64,000 bases of DNA from Bacteroidota bacterium (GCA_029781865.1 JAKOVW010000079.1:186001-250000), one strand, 5' to 3'. Positions 1-9,314 are shown, numbered from the stretch's first letter. The notes: a model not told the origin generated them from the letters alone. A program made the numbers and translations.

Positions 1-483
1 TTTGCGCATCAGGAAGAAATTGATTTGTGTTGGCGTTTAAAGAGAATTGGTGGAAAAATTATTTGCATGCCTGAGTCTGTGGTTTATCATTTGGGCGGAG
101 GTACATTGGACTACAATAACCCACGAAAAACCTACCTCAACTTTAGAAATAATCTCTTTACTATTTTCAAGAATTGCACCTGGAGAAGTTTAATATTTAT
201 CCTGCCTATTCGGTTGGTTCTGGATGCTTTAATCATAATAAGTTATTTGGCAAAAGGTCAATTCAATGTTGCTTACAAAATAATTCAGGCCTATGTGGTT
301 TCAATTATAAATACGGTATATCTTATCCACAAGAAAAATTATACTGAGTCATTGATTCAAAAGCTTAAGTATTATACGTATAACAAAACGGGAATTTTAA
401 AAGCTTCTATCTTCCTTCAATATTACTTTTCAGGCAATAAACAGTTTTCAAAGATTCCACCTAGCTATTTTATGAAGAAATGA
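1..483 (+). CDS. Glycosyltransferase family 2, C-terminal part (5' end outside window)
   Basis: The reading frame is open from base 1, so only the C-terminal 160 residues are present. The first residues, FAHQEEIDLCWRLKRIGGKI, match the conserved motif near the end of the GT-A catalytic domain of family 2 glycosyltransferases (the EEiDlcwR block). They are followed by a typical H-x-GGGT segment. A hydrophobic stretch (SLIFILPIRLVLDALIIISYL) suggests membrane association. A TTG at base 25 could be mistaken for a start, but conserved sequence lies upstream of it. The gene overlaps the following pseudouridine synthase gene by four bases, so the two are probably co-transcribed. The sugar donor and acceptor cannot be told. 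Confidence 0.85.
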   Translation, partial: FAHQEEIDLCWRLKRIGGKIICMPESVVYHLGGGTLDYNNPRKTYLNFRNNLFTIFKNCTWRSLIFILPIRLVLDALIIISYLAKGQFNVAYKIIQAYVVSIINTVYLIHKKNYTESLIQKLKYYTYNKTGILKASIFLQYYFSGNKQFSKIPPSYFMKK

Positions 484-1202
484 GTTTAAAATTGCCTGTA
501 ATTCTGGAGGATGAACATATAATAGCCATTAATAAGCCGGCTGGATTATTGAGCATACCCGATCGCTATTCTCCCGATAAACCCAATGCGTTTTCACTCC
601 TTCAAATCCGGCGAGATGAATTATTTGTAGTACACCGAATAGATAAGGAAACCAGCGGAATACTTGTTTTTGCAAAGAACCGAGAATCGCATCGGGAATT
701 AAACTCAGCATTTGAGAAGCATCAGGTCAAAAAAATTTACTTATGCATTGTTGAATCCTTCCCTCAAATGCCTGATGGAATTATCGACAAACCCATTGCA
801 CATTCGACTAGTCAGACGGGAAAAATGATCATTCACCCAAAAGGCAAAGTAAGCCAAACACATTATACCGTACTTGAAAAATTTAAGAATTTTAGTCTGA
901 TTCAAGCAGAGCCCGTCACAGGACGAACTCACCAAATACGTGTTCACCTGGCATCCATAGGCTGTCCTCTGGTTTGTGATGCTCTTTATGGATTGCGCAC
1001 AGAAATTAAAATTACCGATATAAAAACCCGTGCTATTGTTGCTGATACGGAAGAATTGCGACCCATTCTTCAAAGAACCGCTTTGCATTCCTGGAAGCTG
1101 ACTTTTCGGCTTGGGTCTAAGGACTATTCTCTGGAAGCGGAACTCCCCAAGGATATGAAGGCTTTGATCACCCAATTGAAAAAATGGGCTGTGGTTCGCT
1201 AA
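480..1202 (+). CDS. RluA-family pseudouridine synthase
   Basis: This 240-residue protein should isomerise uridine to pseudouridine in rRNA or tRNA. The catalytic motif HRIDKETSGILVFAK is present, with the nucleophilic Asp at residue 55. The later GRTHQIRVHLASIGCPLVCD block is typical of the RluA/RluC/RluD family. There is no N-terminal S4 domain, so it resembles the short RluA type or a C-terminal catalytic-only paralogue. The target uridine cannot be predicted from sequence alone. Its ATG overlaps the stop of the upstream glycosyltransferase (ATGA). Confidence 0.9.
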   Translation: MSLKLPVILEDEHIIAINKPAGLLSIPDRYSPDKPNAFSLLQIRRDELFVVHRIDKETSGILVFAKNRESHRELNSAFEKHQVKKIYLCIVESFPQMPDGIIDKPIAHSTSQTGKMIIHPKGKVSQTHYTVLEKFKNFSLIQAEPVTGRTHQIRVHLASIGCPLVCDALYGLRTEIKITDIKTRAIVADTEELRPILQRTALHSWKLTFRLGSKDYSLEAELPKDMKALITQLKKWAVVR

Positions 1203-1218
1203 TTGTACTAAGCTTTCT

Positions 1219-1226
1219 TATATTTG
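1219..1226 (+). promoter_or_regulatory. Putative Bacteroidota -7 promoter box for the NarL-type regulator
   Basis: TATATTTG matches the Bacteroidota -7 consensus TAnnTTTG. It sits about 60 bases before the response-regulator ATG, in the 85-base gap after the pseudouridine synthase gene. A TTG lies 13 bases upstream, closer than the usual spacing for the -33 element, so only the -7 part is well supported. Confidence 0.4.
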
Positions 1227-1287
1227 CATTCTTTCCATTTTCCCATATTTCAATATTTATTTAATTTTATTATAAACTTTAGCCCTT

Positions 1288-1935
1288 ATGCTAAAAATAG
1301 CGATTGCTGATGATCACGCAATGTTTGTGGATGGTATTGAGTCAATTTTGAATACTGAAGAAAGTATTCAGGTAGTGGATAAATGCTTTAACGGGGAATC
1401 CGTTTTTGCAATGGTTAAAAACCAGGAAATTGATGTGCTTTTACTGGACATTAATCTGCCGGATATGAGTGGAATTGAAGTCGCAAAAAAACTAAATGTT
1501 GAATTTCCAAATATCAAAATCATTGCTTTGTCCATGTATAATGAGGAGAGTATCGTTTCCGAAATGCTCAAAAATGGAGCCCAAGGCTATATACTTAAAA
1601 ATACCGGCAGGACAGAGCTCGTGCAGGCTATCGAAACTGTTGCTTCAGGGCAAACCTACTTCAGCAAAGAAGTGACTGAAACCATCATGGGCAGTTTATC
1701 AAAAAAAAATACGCCCAAGAAAACCAATATGTTTCTTGTCCCAAAATTATCCAGACGAGAAAAAGAAGTCCTTGCATTGATCGTAAAGGAATTCACAACT
1801 CCCGAAATTGCTGAAAAATTATTTATTAGTATGAAAACCGCAGAGTCGCACCGGGCCAATTTAATCTCAAAATTGAATGTTCGAAATACGGCTGGTCTGG
1901 TAAGAGCCGCAATCCAGCATAAACTCTTAGATTAA
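1288..1935 (+). CDS. NarL/FixJ-type response regulator (REC + LuxR-type HTH)
   Basis: A 215-residue two-component transcription regulator. The receiver domain (about 1-120) has the acidic pocket D8-D9, phospho-acceptor D54 (LLLDINLPDMSG), the conserved S/T region (ALSMYNEE) and a Lys in ILKN. A LuxR-type helix-turn-helix follows at about 150-212 (LSRREKEVLALI, EIAEKLFISMKTAESH). The gene lies 8 bases upstream of the histidine kinase gene and presumably forms a pair with it. The regulated genes are unknown. Confidence 0.93.
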   Translation: MLKIAIADDHAMFVDGIESILNTEESIQVVDKCFNGESVFAMVKNQEIDVLLLDINLPDMSGIEVAKKLNVEFPNIKIIALSMYNEESIVSEMLKNGAQGYILKNTGRTELVQAIETVASGQTYFSKEVTETIMGSLSKKNTPKKTNMFLVPKLSRREKEVLALIVKEFTTPEIAEKLFISMKTAESHRANLISKLNVRNTAGLVRAAIQHKLLD

Positions 1936-1943
1936 TTGTTGCA

Positions 1944-3683
1944 ATGAAATACTGTCTGCATTTGGTTTGTTTTCTGGTGTTTTTCGGATTAAAACTTTAC
2001 GCATCCCCTTCGATTAAAGAGGACAGTGTCAAAATTAAATCAGACTCTTTTGAAGTCACATTGGTAGACCCTGTTAGTCTGGAAAAAGACATAGAGACTA
2101 ATATATCTAATCACGACTATCAGGCTGCAATCAATTCAGTCCTTACTGCCATAGACTATTTTAAAAGCGAAGACAATCAAACCAAAGTATATTATTACAG
2201 GTTTGTATTGTCCAGATTGTATTTGTATATCGGACTGATTCAAAAATCAATCAATACCCTTGAATATTGCCACGTTTATTTTAAACAGGAAAGCCGCGAT
2301 CTGGATGTAATCAGAAGTCAACATGCATTGGCTTATGCGTACAAAAAAATAGGAAATCCCGATATGGCTTTCTATTTCTTAGGTCAATGCGACAATGGAA
2401 AAGCAGATCGCTTCAATGAATTTTGCAGAAACGAACACATTTTAATGGACGCTTTTTTGTTTTTGAACAGACAAAGCTCTCCGAATGCCATAAATTCAGT
2501 ATATCAATACGCAAAATCGATTGGAAATAATGAACTTCAGATAAAATCTCTGGAAGTGCTTGGAGAATTTTATTTTCAATTTTCAAATTACAAACGTGCG
2601 GAATCAGTGTTCAAGAAGGCCCTGGATTTAGCCAAGTCCCTCAATTACTTTGATTATTGCAAGCAATTCAGTTTCAGGCTTTATGAATGCAGTCATAATT
2701 CAGGCCATTACAAACAATCTTCTGATAATCTTTTAAGCTTTGTAAAATACAACGATACACTGAATCAGATTTCCAATTCAGAAGCTTTATTGAAGCTGAT
2801 TGGAAAATATGAACAAAAGGAATTTCAAACAGAAAAAATAGACCTGGAAAAAAATAAACGATTGTTTGAATTAAAATCCAGAAGATCAAATTTTACTCTC
2901 TATAGTTTGCTTTTTAGTATTGGTGCAATTTTACTTGCAGGATATTTCGTGATTTTATTTTATCAGCAAAAACTGGAAACCAATAATATTATACACAATC
3001 AAAGTGAACAAATCAATACTCAAAAAATAAAGGAACTGGAAAATAATATCCAATTACAATCCATGCAATCACTTATTGATGGCCAGGAGTCAGAACGGGA
3101 GCGGATTGCTCAGGAGCTTCACGATAGTCTGGGAGGATTATTATCGACTATTAAACTGCGTTTTGATAAATTGGTCCACGATCAGAAAATCAGCGAAAAA
3201 GAGGACTTTACGAAATTGCACAATCTGATTGATGCCGCTTGTGGTGAGGTCAGAAGTATCTCCAATGATTTAAAACCAGGCTCTTTAGAAAAACTGGGTT
3301 TGCTGGAAGCGATAAAAGATCTGCTCAACAGATACAAACTGGAACAAGGACCGGAAATCATTTTTCAGTATTTTGGATTTAATTTTCCGGGTACTATTGA
3401 CTCCAATGTTGCCTTAAATATTTACCGTGTAATCCAGGAATTGGTTAATAATGCCATTAAGCATGCCAATTGCAAAGAGATCTTTGTCCAGATAAGTAAA
3501 ACAATCAATGAAATGACTATCACTGTGGAGGATGATGGCAAAGGCTTTGATGCTGAGACTGTTAAAAAAGGCATGGGACTGGAGAATATCCGAAGCAGGG
3601 TTAATTATCTGAAAGGCGAGTTTAATATTGAATCCTCTGATAATCAAGGGACTTTATTCCTGGTCCAAATCCCGCTCAATTAG
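1944..3683 (+). CDS. Sensor histidine kinase with periplasmic TPR-like domain (HisKA_3 type)
   Basis: A 579-residue membrane kinase, the presumed partner of the regulator just upstream. It has a signal peptide (about 1-20), then a helical TPR-like sensor region (about 50-300). One transmembrane segment follows at about 317-340 (LYSLLFSIGAILLAGYFVIL), then a short coiled coil. The NarX/LiaS-type dimerisation box ERIAQELHDSLGG carries phospho-accepting His393. The C-terminal HATPase domain shows the N box (ELVNNAIKHA) and G boxes (DDGKGFD, GMGLENIRSR). The TPR sensor architecture is common in Bacteroidota. The signal is unknown. A strong hairpin terminator follows. Confidence 0.93.
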   Translation: MKYCLHLVCFLVFFGLKLYASPSIKEDSVKIKSDSFEVTLVDPVSLEKDIETNISNHDYQAAINSVLTAIDYFKSEDNQTKVYYYRFVLSRLYLYIGLIQKSINTLEYCHVYFKQESRDLDVIRSQHALAYAYKKIGNPDMAFYFLGQCDNGKADRFNEFCRNEHILMDAFLFLNRQSSPNAINSVYQYAKSIGNNELQIKSLEVLGEFYFQFSNYKRAESVFKKALDLAKSLNYFDYCKQFSFRLYECSHNSGHYKQSSDNLLSFVKYNDTLNQISNSEALLKLIGKYEQKEFQTEKIDLEKNKRLFELKSRRSNFTLYSLLFSIGAILLAGYFVILFYQQKLETNNIIHNQSEQINTQKIKELENNIQLQSMQSLIDGQESERERIAQELHDSLGGLLSTIKLRFDKLVHDQKISEKEDFTKLHNLIDAACGEVRSISNDLKPGSLEKLGLLEAIKDLLNRYKLEQGPEIIFQYFGFNFPGTIDSNVALNIYRVIQELVNNAIKHANCKEIFVQISKTINEMTITVEDDGKGFDAETVKKGMGLENIRSRVNYLKGEFNIESSDNQGTLFLVQIPLN

Positions 3684-3691
3684 GCCTGGTC

Positions 3692-3719
3692 AAAAAATCA
3701 GGGTAAACCCTGATTTTTT
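3692..3719. terminator. Intrinsic terminator after the two-component pair
   Basis: A perfect 12-base stem, AAAAAATCAGGG paired with CCCTGATTTTTT around a TAAA loop, begins 9 bases after the kinase stop codon. The flanking A and T tracts let it work on either strand. Confidence 0.85.
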
Positions 3720-3833
3720 AAATTCAGGGTTTCTCATGATGTTTACGGCTTCAGGCTATACGATCTTTGTTCTATCGAAAACACTAAAACGTTAGTGATT
3801 TCATAAGCTTGATTTGAATATTGAAAATGGGAT

Positions 3834-3992
3834 CCAGGAAAAAGGACTACCGATCTTACATATCTTAGGTTTGGTTATTAAATTTCAGGGACTTTACGGG
3901 ATTGGTTTTAACGGAATCCTCTTCGCTTCGAGTAATTCTTTCAGAGTTACTTCTCTTTCTAACAAAATTTGAAGCGGTAGTCCTTTTCTTGG
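3834..3992. repeat. 159-base segment bounded by long inverted repeats
   Basis: The left arm at 3834-3852 and the right arm at 3975-3992 are near-perfect reverse complements. A 13-base core, AAAAGGACTACCG against CGGTAGTCCTTTT, is exact, and pairing continues outward with one extra A and one mismatch to CCA/TGG. The interior is non-coding and has a smaller inverted repeat (AGTAA/TTACT). It could be a small miniature-transposon-like element, a structured RNA or a relic. No exact target duplication was seen, only loosely similar flanks. Confidence 0.5.
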
Positions 3993-4061
3993 TGTGAAAT
4001 GGAAACTCTATTATTGTTAATTCATATAGTTTTGTCTTAGTTTTATCATTACCTGTACACC

Positions 4062-4098
4062 AAAGGCTTTAAGATGACAAATTTTAAAGCCTTTTTTA
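4062..4098. terminator. Hairpin terminator 3' of the inverted-repeat block
   Basis: An 11-base perfect stem (AAAGGCTTTAA with TTAAAGCCTTT) around an 11-base loop is followed by a T run on the plus strand. Since two terminators flank 3720-4061, a transcript may arise between them, although none is proven. On the minus strand it lies 52 bases past the ABC-F stop. Confidence 0.7.
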
Positions 4099-4149
4099 TT
4101 GGCAATAACGAACAGAAATCGTTTTGAAATTAAGTGGCTTAAGCGTTTA

Positions 4150-6045
4150 TCATGAAATCTGAAGTATAATTTTTTCCCATTCCTGAGTACACTGATCCAA
4201 TTTACTTTTGGTTACCTCATACTTTTGAATAGAATCCTGATAATCTTTGGATTTGTAAAAAGCCGGATCTGATAATTTGCTATCCAGATTAGAAATTTGT
4301 TCCTCTAATTTAAGAATCTCCTTTTCTAAGTTTTGTGCTTGCCTTTGAAGGCTTTTACGTTCGTTAGCATTTAAATTGCTTATTGGTTCGTCTGCTTTTC
4401 GCTTATTATTCAGATTCTTTTTTGTGTCGTAAATGGTGGCTTCTTCTGTTTTCTCCAAATAATATTCAATGTCTCCTTCGAAAATTTTAATTCCCTGGTT
4501 TTCAAACAAGATCGTTTTATCAGCCAAACCTTTTAAAAAATCACGATCATGGGAAACCAATATGATTGTGCCATCATAATGCTGAAGAGATTCTTTCAAC
4601 CTTTCTTTGGAAGGAAGATCCAAATGATGTGTCGGTTCATCCAAAATGAGAAAGTTATGCTCATTCACGATTAAGTTAGCCAAACGCACTCGGGCTTTCT
4701 CGCCACCTGAAAGCACTGAAATTTTCTTTTCAACATCTTCACCTGTAAACCCCAGACCACCCATTACTTTACGGACCATGCTTCTCATTTCAGGAATAGC
4801 AGCCGATTCCACAGTTTCAAGAGCGGTCCTGTTTTCTACAAAAACTTCGCCATGTTCCTGTGCATAATACCCTATTTTTACCTGATGACCTAGTTCAACA
4901 TGTCCACTGGTAACTGCGGTTTGGCCACAAATGATTTTGACCAATGTGGTTTTCCCATTTCCATTCGCTCCGATAAAACTAATTTTAGAACCTCTTTCAA
5001 CTAATAAATCTACATCTTTAAAGACCAGTTTAGAATCATAGGATTTAGAGGCATTTTTTATTTCAATGACCTTTTTCCCACTTTGATTAGACGGTTTAAA
5101 TCTCAGTTTAATGGTAGCCTGTTCTTCATCGGGTAATTCTTTCTTTTCCATTCGGCCCAATTCGGTAATGAGCGATTGAGCAAATGAAGCTTTACTTGCT
5201 TTGTACCTGAATTTTTCGATTAATTGTTCTTTGTGTTGAATAATGCGTTGTTGAGCATTGTATTCATTGGTTTCGATGGATTTACGTTCTGCCCTATAGG
5301 TCTTAAATGCAGAGTAATTACCTTTAAAATCATATATTCTGCCTCTGTCAATTTCAATAATTCTATTCGCTATGTTGTCTAAGAACATCAAGTCGTGTGA
5401 AATTAACATAACTGTTCCTTCATACTCTTTCAAGTATTTTTCAAGCCATCTGAGAGAAATAATATCCAAATGATTGTTCGGTTCATCCAGCAGTAATATA
5501 TGCGGTTTAGACATTAATAATTTGGCAAGTTCAATCCGCATTCTCCAACCTCCACTAAACGCTGAAACCCTTTTATTAAAATCGACATCCTTGAATCCAA
5601 GACCCAATAATATTTTTTCAATTTTGCCATCTTCCTTGTCCGCATCGAGAAACTCTAACCTGGAACGGATATCCTCCATTCGATGAAGAACATCAAGTAT
5701 TTCCTGTTCATCTGAATTTTCCTTACTGATGTAATCTTCTAATTTTTCAAGTTCTAATTTTAATTTATGGGTTTCATGCAGTGACTTTTGTACCTCTTTA
5801 AAGACCGTATTTCCGCTATCTACCGGCAATTCTTGTTCAAGATAGCCAATAGAATATTGACCATGAATGTCAACAACACCCTCATCCGGAGTAATTTCCT
5901 TTAGAAGCAGTTTGAAAAGAGTCGATTTTCCTGATCCATTGCGTCCACTGATGGCTAGTTTTTCACCCGGCGAAATGGTAAAAGAAATCTGGTCAAATAA
6001 AACCCTATCCCCAAAAAACAAACTTACATCTTGTATTCTAATCAC
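4150..6045 (-). CDS. ABC-F family ATP-binding protein (Uup/YdiF/EttA type)
   Basis: A soluble 631-residue protein with two ABC ATPase cassettes and no membrane segment, as in ABC-F translation factors that act at the ribosomal E site. Cassette 1 has Walker A GRNGSGKST (34-42), an LSGG-like FSGGWRMRIELAKLL and LLLDEPNNHLD. Cassette 2 has GANGNGKTT, LSGGEKARVRLA and LILDEPTHHLD. A linker helical region and a C-terminal coiled coil (about 550-631) resemble Uup/YdiF. It starts at GTG and is the last gene of folE-fabD-yqgE-abcF, 10 bases after yqgE. Whether it is housekeeping or antibiotic-protective cannot be told; housekeeping is more likely. Confidence 0.92.
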   Translation of the reverse strand: MIRIQDVSLFFGDRVLFDQISFTISPGEKLAISGRNGSGKSTLFKLLLKEITPDEGVVDIHGQYSIGYLEQELPVDSGNTVFKEVQKSLHETHKLKLELEKLEDYISKENSDEQEILDVLHRMEDIRSRLEFLDADKEDGKIEKILLGLGFKDVDFNKRVSAFSGGWRMRIELAKLLMSKPHILLLDEPNNHLDIISLRWLEKYLKEYEGTVMLISHDLMFLDNIANRIIEIDRGRIYDFKGNYSAFKTYRAERKSIETNEYNAQQRIIQHKEQLIEKFRYKASKASFAQSLITELGRMEKKELPDEEQATIKLRFKPSNQSGKKVIEIKNASKSYDSKLVFKDVDLLVERGSKISFIGANGNGKTTLVKIICGQTAVTSGHVELGHQVKIGYYAQEHGEVFVENRTALETVESAAIPEMRSMVRKVMGGLGFTGEDVEKKISVLSGGEKARVRLANLIVNEHNFLILDEPTHHLDLPSKERLKESLQHYDGTIILVSHDRDFLKGLADKTILFENQGIKIFEGDIEYYLEKTEEATIYDTKKNLNNKRKADEPISNLNANERKSLQRQAQNLEKEILKLEEQISNLDSKLSDPAFYKSKDYQDSIQKYEVTKSKLDQCTQEWEKIILQIS

Positions 6046-6055
6046 AATTTTTGTT

Positions 6056-6628
6056 CTAATTCATTAATTCATCACCTTCTATTTCGCTAATCGCACTGTA
6101 ATGATATCCTTTGGTGTCCAGTATTTCTTTCCATAATTTTGAAGGATCAGCTTTAAAAATATAATTGGCATCTAAATCTGCAACCACCCAGGATGGATCC
6201 TTGAGTTCTTCTTCAAGTTGTCCGGCTGACCACCCACTATACCCTATGTAGAATCTTATATTTTCCGGTTTAATTAATTTGCAGTCTATAAGTACTCTTA
6301 ATTTCTCATAATTACCACTCCAGTAAACACCTCTTCCAATCTTTATTGAATCCTCTAATAATTCACCGGTATTATGTATAAAATACATAGAATTATTATC
6401 AACAGGACCACCATAAAATACATCTGCATCAAACTCGCCGAAGTCTGAAGTGACATCCTGCACCTTAACTGACATTTTTTTATTTAGTATAAATCCAACC
6501 GTACCTTCTTCTACATGATGATCTGCTAATAACACAACCGTTCGTTTAAAGTGAATATCAAGCATAAACGGTTCTGCAACTAAAATTTTACCTGTAGCCG
6601 GAAGAATCAGATCAACTTGTTTATCCAT
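6056..6628 (-). CDS. YqgE/AlgH family protein (DUF179)
   Basis: This 190-residue protein carries the YqgE/AlgH fold signature near the N-terminus (GKILVAEPFML, VVLLADHHVEEGTVGFILN) and the mid-domain FYGGPVDNNSMYFIH block. The C-terminal block has YIGYSGWSAGQLEEEL. The family is widespread but its biochemical role is not settled. The gene is one base from fabD and ten bases from the ABC-F gene, so it is in the same operon. Confidence 0.92.
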   Translation of the reverse strand: MDKQVDLILPATGKILVAEPFMLDIHFKRTVVLLADHHVEEGTVGFILNKKMSVKVQDVTSDFGEFDADVFYGGPVDNNSMYFIHNTGELLEDSIKIGRGVYWSGNYEKLRVLIDCKLIKPENIRFYIGYSGWSAGQLEEELKDPSWVVADLDANYIFKADPSKLWKEILDTKGYHYSAISEIEGDELMN

Positions 6629-6629
6629 A

Positions 6630-7517
6630 TTATAATGCTTTAACTGATAGTTCCCGATTAATTCGTTTTAAAAAACCACTCAATACGGTACCATTTCCAC
6701 CTACTTCAAAAAATTCGATGATGCCATCGGAAATCATGTTTTCCATGGTTTGTGTCCATTTTACTGGCGAAGTCAGTTGGCTGACTAAATTCGTTTTGAT
6801 TTTGTCAGGCTCGGTTTCAGGTAGTGCATTTACATTTTGATAAATCGGGCAAACTGGTTTATTGAATAGCGTATTTTCTATCGCATTAGCTAATTCAATT
6901 CTGGCAGGTTCCATCAATGCAGAATGGAAAGCGCCTCCTACTGCTAATACGATGAATCGTTTTGCCCCAGCGGCCATCATCCGCTGCTCTGCCAGGGCAA
7001 TTCCTTTCAAACTACCAGAAATCACAAGTTGACCCGGACAATTATAATTTGCAGGCACCACGATTTCTTCATTAATTTCATTACAAATAGATTCGATTTT
7101 ATTATCATCTAAACCAACGATTGCTGCCATAGTTCCGGGATTAAGTTCACACGCATGTTGCATAGCAGTAGCACGAATGCGAACCAATTCCAATCCGGTT
7201 TGAAAACTTAAAACTCCGGAAGCAACCAAAGCAGAAAATTCACCCAGAGAGTGACCTGCCACGGCACTAATCCCATGATGATTACCAAAAACCCAGGATT
7301 TAATTACCGAATGCAAAAAAACCGATGGTTGAGTAATTCTTGTTGCTTTTAAGTCATCATCAGAACCCTCAAACATGACTTCTGTAATTTTAAATCCGAG
7401 TATTTGGTCTGCTTCATCAAATAAGTTTCTCGCTTCGGCATTTGTGGCATACAGATCTTTACCCATACCTTTAAACTGGCTGGCTTGTCCGGGAAAAATG
7501 AATGCTTTTTTATTCAT
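6630..7517 (-). CDS. fabD: Malonyl-CoA:ACP transacylase
   Basis: FabD transfers malonyl from CoA to acyl carrier protein for fatty acid synthesis. The N-terminus FIFPGQASQFKGMGKDL is diagnostic, the nucleophile is Ser90 in GHSLGE, and His198 in GGAFHSALM completes the catalytic dyad. The conserved Arg in VRIRATAMQ binds the malonyl carboxylate. Length (295 residues) is normal. It lies 2 bases downstream of folE and 1 base upstream of yqgE in one operon. No other fab gene is nearby. Confidence 0.96.
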   Translation of the reverse strand: MNKKAFIFPGQASQFKGMGKDLYATNAEARNLFDEADQILGFKITEVMFEGSDDDLKATRITQPSVFLHSVIKSWVFGNHHGISAVAGHSLGEFSALVASGVLSFQTGLELVRIRATAMQHACELNPGTMAAIVGLDDNKIESICNEINEEIVVPANYNCPGQLVISGSLKGIALAEQRMMAAGAKRFIVLAVGGAFHSALMEPARIELANAIENTLFNKPVCPIYQNVNALPETEPDKIKTNLVSQLTSPVKWTQTMENMISDGIIEFFEVGGNGTVLSGFLKRINRELSVKAL

Positions 7518-7519
7518 AC

Positions 7520-8092
7520 TTATAGAGAGTTTGATTGTATCAGGTTAAAAAACTCCACACGGGTTTCGACATTTCTAAAAATTCCGGTAAAAGCTGATGT
7601 CTTTGTAATAGAATTTTGCTTCTGCACGCCCCGCATCATCATACACATATGTCTTGCTTCGATTACTACTGCAACTCCTAATGGCTTTAAAGTATCCTGT
7701 ATGCAATTTAAAATCTCATGAGTCAATCGCTCCTGCACCTGAAGTCTTCTTGAAAAAATGTCAACAACTCTGGGTAACTTGCTCAATCCAACTATATATC
7801 CCTTAGGTATATAAGCGATATGAGCTTTACCAAAAAATGGCAACAGATGGTGCTCGCATAGACTGTAAAGTTCGATATCTTTTACGACAACCATTTCGCT
7901 GTAGTCTTCTTTAAAAATAGCCGATTTTAAGGCATCTTCTGCTTTCAGGTTATATCCCTGTGTAAAGAATTCAAATGCTTTGGCAGCACGCTCCGGAGTT
8001 TTAGAAAGGCCTTCTCTACAACTATCATCATCGATGGCTTCAATGATATTCTTGTAATAATCTTTTAAATGATGGTTTTTAAGTATTTGCAC
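7520..8092 (-). CDS. folE: GTP cyclohydrolase I
   Basis: A 190-residue enzyme that converts GTP to dihydroneopterin triphosphate, the first step of folate/pterin synthesis. Zinc ligands Cys79 and His82 ([20 protein letters not shown]) and Cys150 (RHMCMMMRG) are all present, together with the [12 protein letters not shown] motif. This is type IA (FolE), not the zinc-independent FolE2. It is the first gene of the four-gene minus-strand operon, and its start is 148 bases from the divergent LytS-type kinase gene. Confidence 0.96.
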   Translation of the reverse strand: MQILKNHHLKDYYKNIIEAIDDDSCREGLSKTPERAAKAFEFFTQGYNLKAEDALKSAIFKEDYSEMVVVKDIELYSLCEHHLLPFFGKAHIAYIPKGYIVGLSKLPRVVDIFSRRLQVQERLTHEILNCIQDTLKPLGVAVVIEARHMCMMMRGVQKQNSITKTSAFTGIFRNVETRVEFFNLIQSNSL

Positions 8093-8221
8093 GCTTTTTG
8101 AATTTAATTTATGCTAAACGGTCTACAGGCATTTAAGTTGAGCCAAATCTATAATCCTTTTGAATTAATCCAAAGAAAATGGCCTCAAATCGAAAAAATC
8201 GGTAACCTGTTCGGTTCTGGC

Positions 8222-8229
8222 TAATTTTG
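8222..8229 (+). promoter_or_regulatory. Putative -7 promoter box for the LytS/LytTR pair
   Basis: TAATTTTG fits TAnnTTTG and lies 11 bases before the ATG at 8241, which would give a very short leader. No clear TTG appears at the expected -33 spacing. Confidence 0.4.
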
Positions 8230-8240
8230 CAACGTATTTC

Positions 8241-9314
8241 ATGAATTTTATCTCAAAAATAAGCGCTTACTCCAATCCTCCAAAGATTTGGACCCAGGCC
8301 GTATTTTGGCTGGTTTTTATGGGATTTGGCTTTTATATCAAACCCGTAGCCTGGCCATTGGGACCATCCATACTCTGGGCATTGGGAAACACCATTTTCT
8401 TCTTTATCGCAGTCAATATCAACCTGTACTTCCTGCTGCCTAAATTCATGTTAAAGCAATCCTTTTTAAGCTACCTGGCTATGCTAATTTCCCTGACTCT
8501 TTTGCTTACTCCATTTATTACGATGTTTAATATCTGGATCGTTTCAGGCCAACCGGGTAACAGTCCGAAATGGATGAGCATATCCCATTTTCATTTCGTG
8601 AATTTGTTAATCGTTACTGCCCTTTCTTCATTGGTCCGTATTCCATTGGATTGGCTTAAAATACAAACGGAAAAGAATGAACTACTCACCCGAAATATTG
8701 AAACTGAACTGCAGTCGCTCAAAAATCAAATCAACCCTCATTTTCTGTTTAATACCTTAAACAACCTCTATGCCCTGACCCTGAAAAAATCAGATCAGGC
8801 ACCGGAAGTAGTCCTTAAATTATCTGATATGATGCGGTACATGTTGTATGAGTGTAATGAGAAAGAGGTATTGATGGAAAAGGAATTTCATTATATCCGC
8901 AATTATATAGAATTGGAAAAACTGCGGTATTCCGCAAATACAGATATTCAATTGACAATTGATGAAAATCTGTTAAATCATCGAATCGCACCCCTGCTGC
9001 TTATTCCTTTTGTTGAAAACAGTTTCAAACATGGCACACAATCCAGTCTGGAAAAAGCTTTTATTCACATATCCGCCGAATTAGAAAGAGGTACGCTTCA
9101 ATTTATTGTCACGAATTCAAAACCCGTATCCATTCCTGGACAGATTCATCCCAAAAAACAAGGTGGTGTTGGTTTAACGAATGTATACAAACGTTTACAT
9201 TTGATCTATCCGAAGCGGCATACCTTGCAAATAGATGATATGCCAGACTCCTATTCCATACATTTAACCCTTCAACTTAATATACCCGATTATGATAAAA
9301 ACCTTGATTATTGA
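8241..9314 (+). CDS. LytS/YehU-type sensor histidine kinase
   Basis: A 357-residue membrane kinase. Four hydrophobic segments span about residues 15-135. The His_kinase domain of the LytS/YehU class follows, with the motif LKNQINPHFLFNTLNNL (presumed phospho-His167). A C-terminal HATPase domain has the N box PFVENSFKHG and a GGVGLTNVYKRL glycine motif. The 3' end overlaps the LytTR regulator gene by 23 bases, so the pair is certain to be cotranscribed. The stimulus is unknown, and no cognate target operon with repeated sites was seen nearby. Confidence 0.94.
   Translation: MNFISKISAYSNPPKIWTQAVFWLVFMGFGFYIKPVAWPLGPSILWALGNTIFFFIAVNINLYFLLPKFMLKQSFLSYLAMLISLTLLLTPFITMFNIWIVSGQPGNSPKWMSISHFHFVNLLIVTALSSLVRIPLDWLKIQTEKNELLTRNIETELQSLKNQINPHFLFNTLNNLYALTLKKSDQAPEVVLKLSDMMRYMLYECNEKEVLMEKEFHYIRNYIELEKLRYSANTDIQLTIDENLLNHRIAPLLLIPFVENSFKHGTQSSLEKAFIHISAELERGTLQFIVTNSKPVSIPGQIHPKKQGGVGLTNVYKRLHLIYPKRHTLQIDDMPDSYSIHLTLQLNIPDYDKNLDY

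Larger units (their letters stand above)
3684..4149. other. 466-base non-coding region between converging operons
   Basis: No convincing gene lies here. The block holds a strong terminator just after the histidine kinase gene, the inverted-repeat segment at 3834-3992, and a second hairpin terminator before the end of the minus-strand ABC-F gene. The flanking genes converge, so no promoter for them is expected here. Confidence 0.7.

Noticed and set aside
3720-3833. Gene or leader between the first terminator and the inverted repeat
   Set aside because: No frame of useful length, and no promoter box that could be trusted.
4150-6045. ABC-F protein as an antibiotic resistance gene
   Set aside because: Its operon partners are housekeeping genes and its C-terminal coiled coil resembles Uup/YdiF types, so resistance is not supported.
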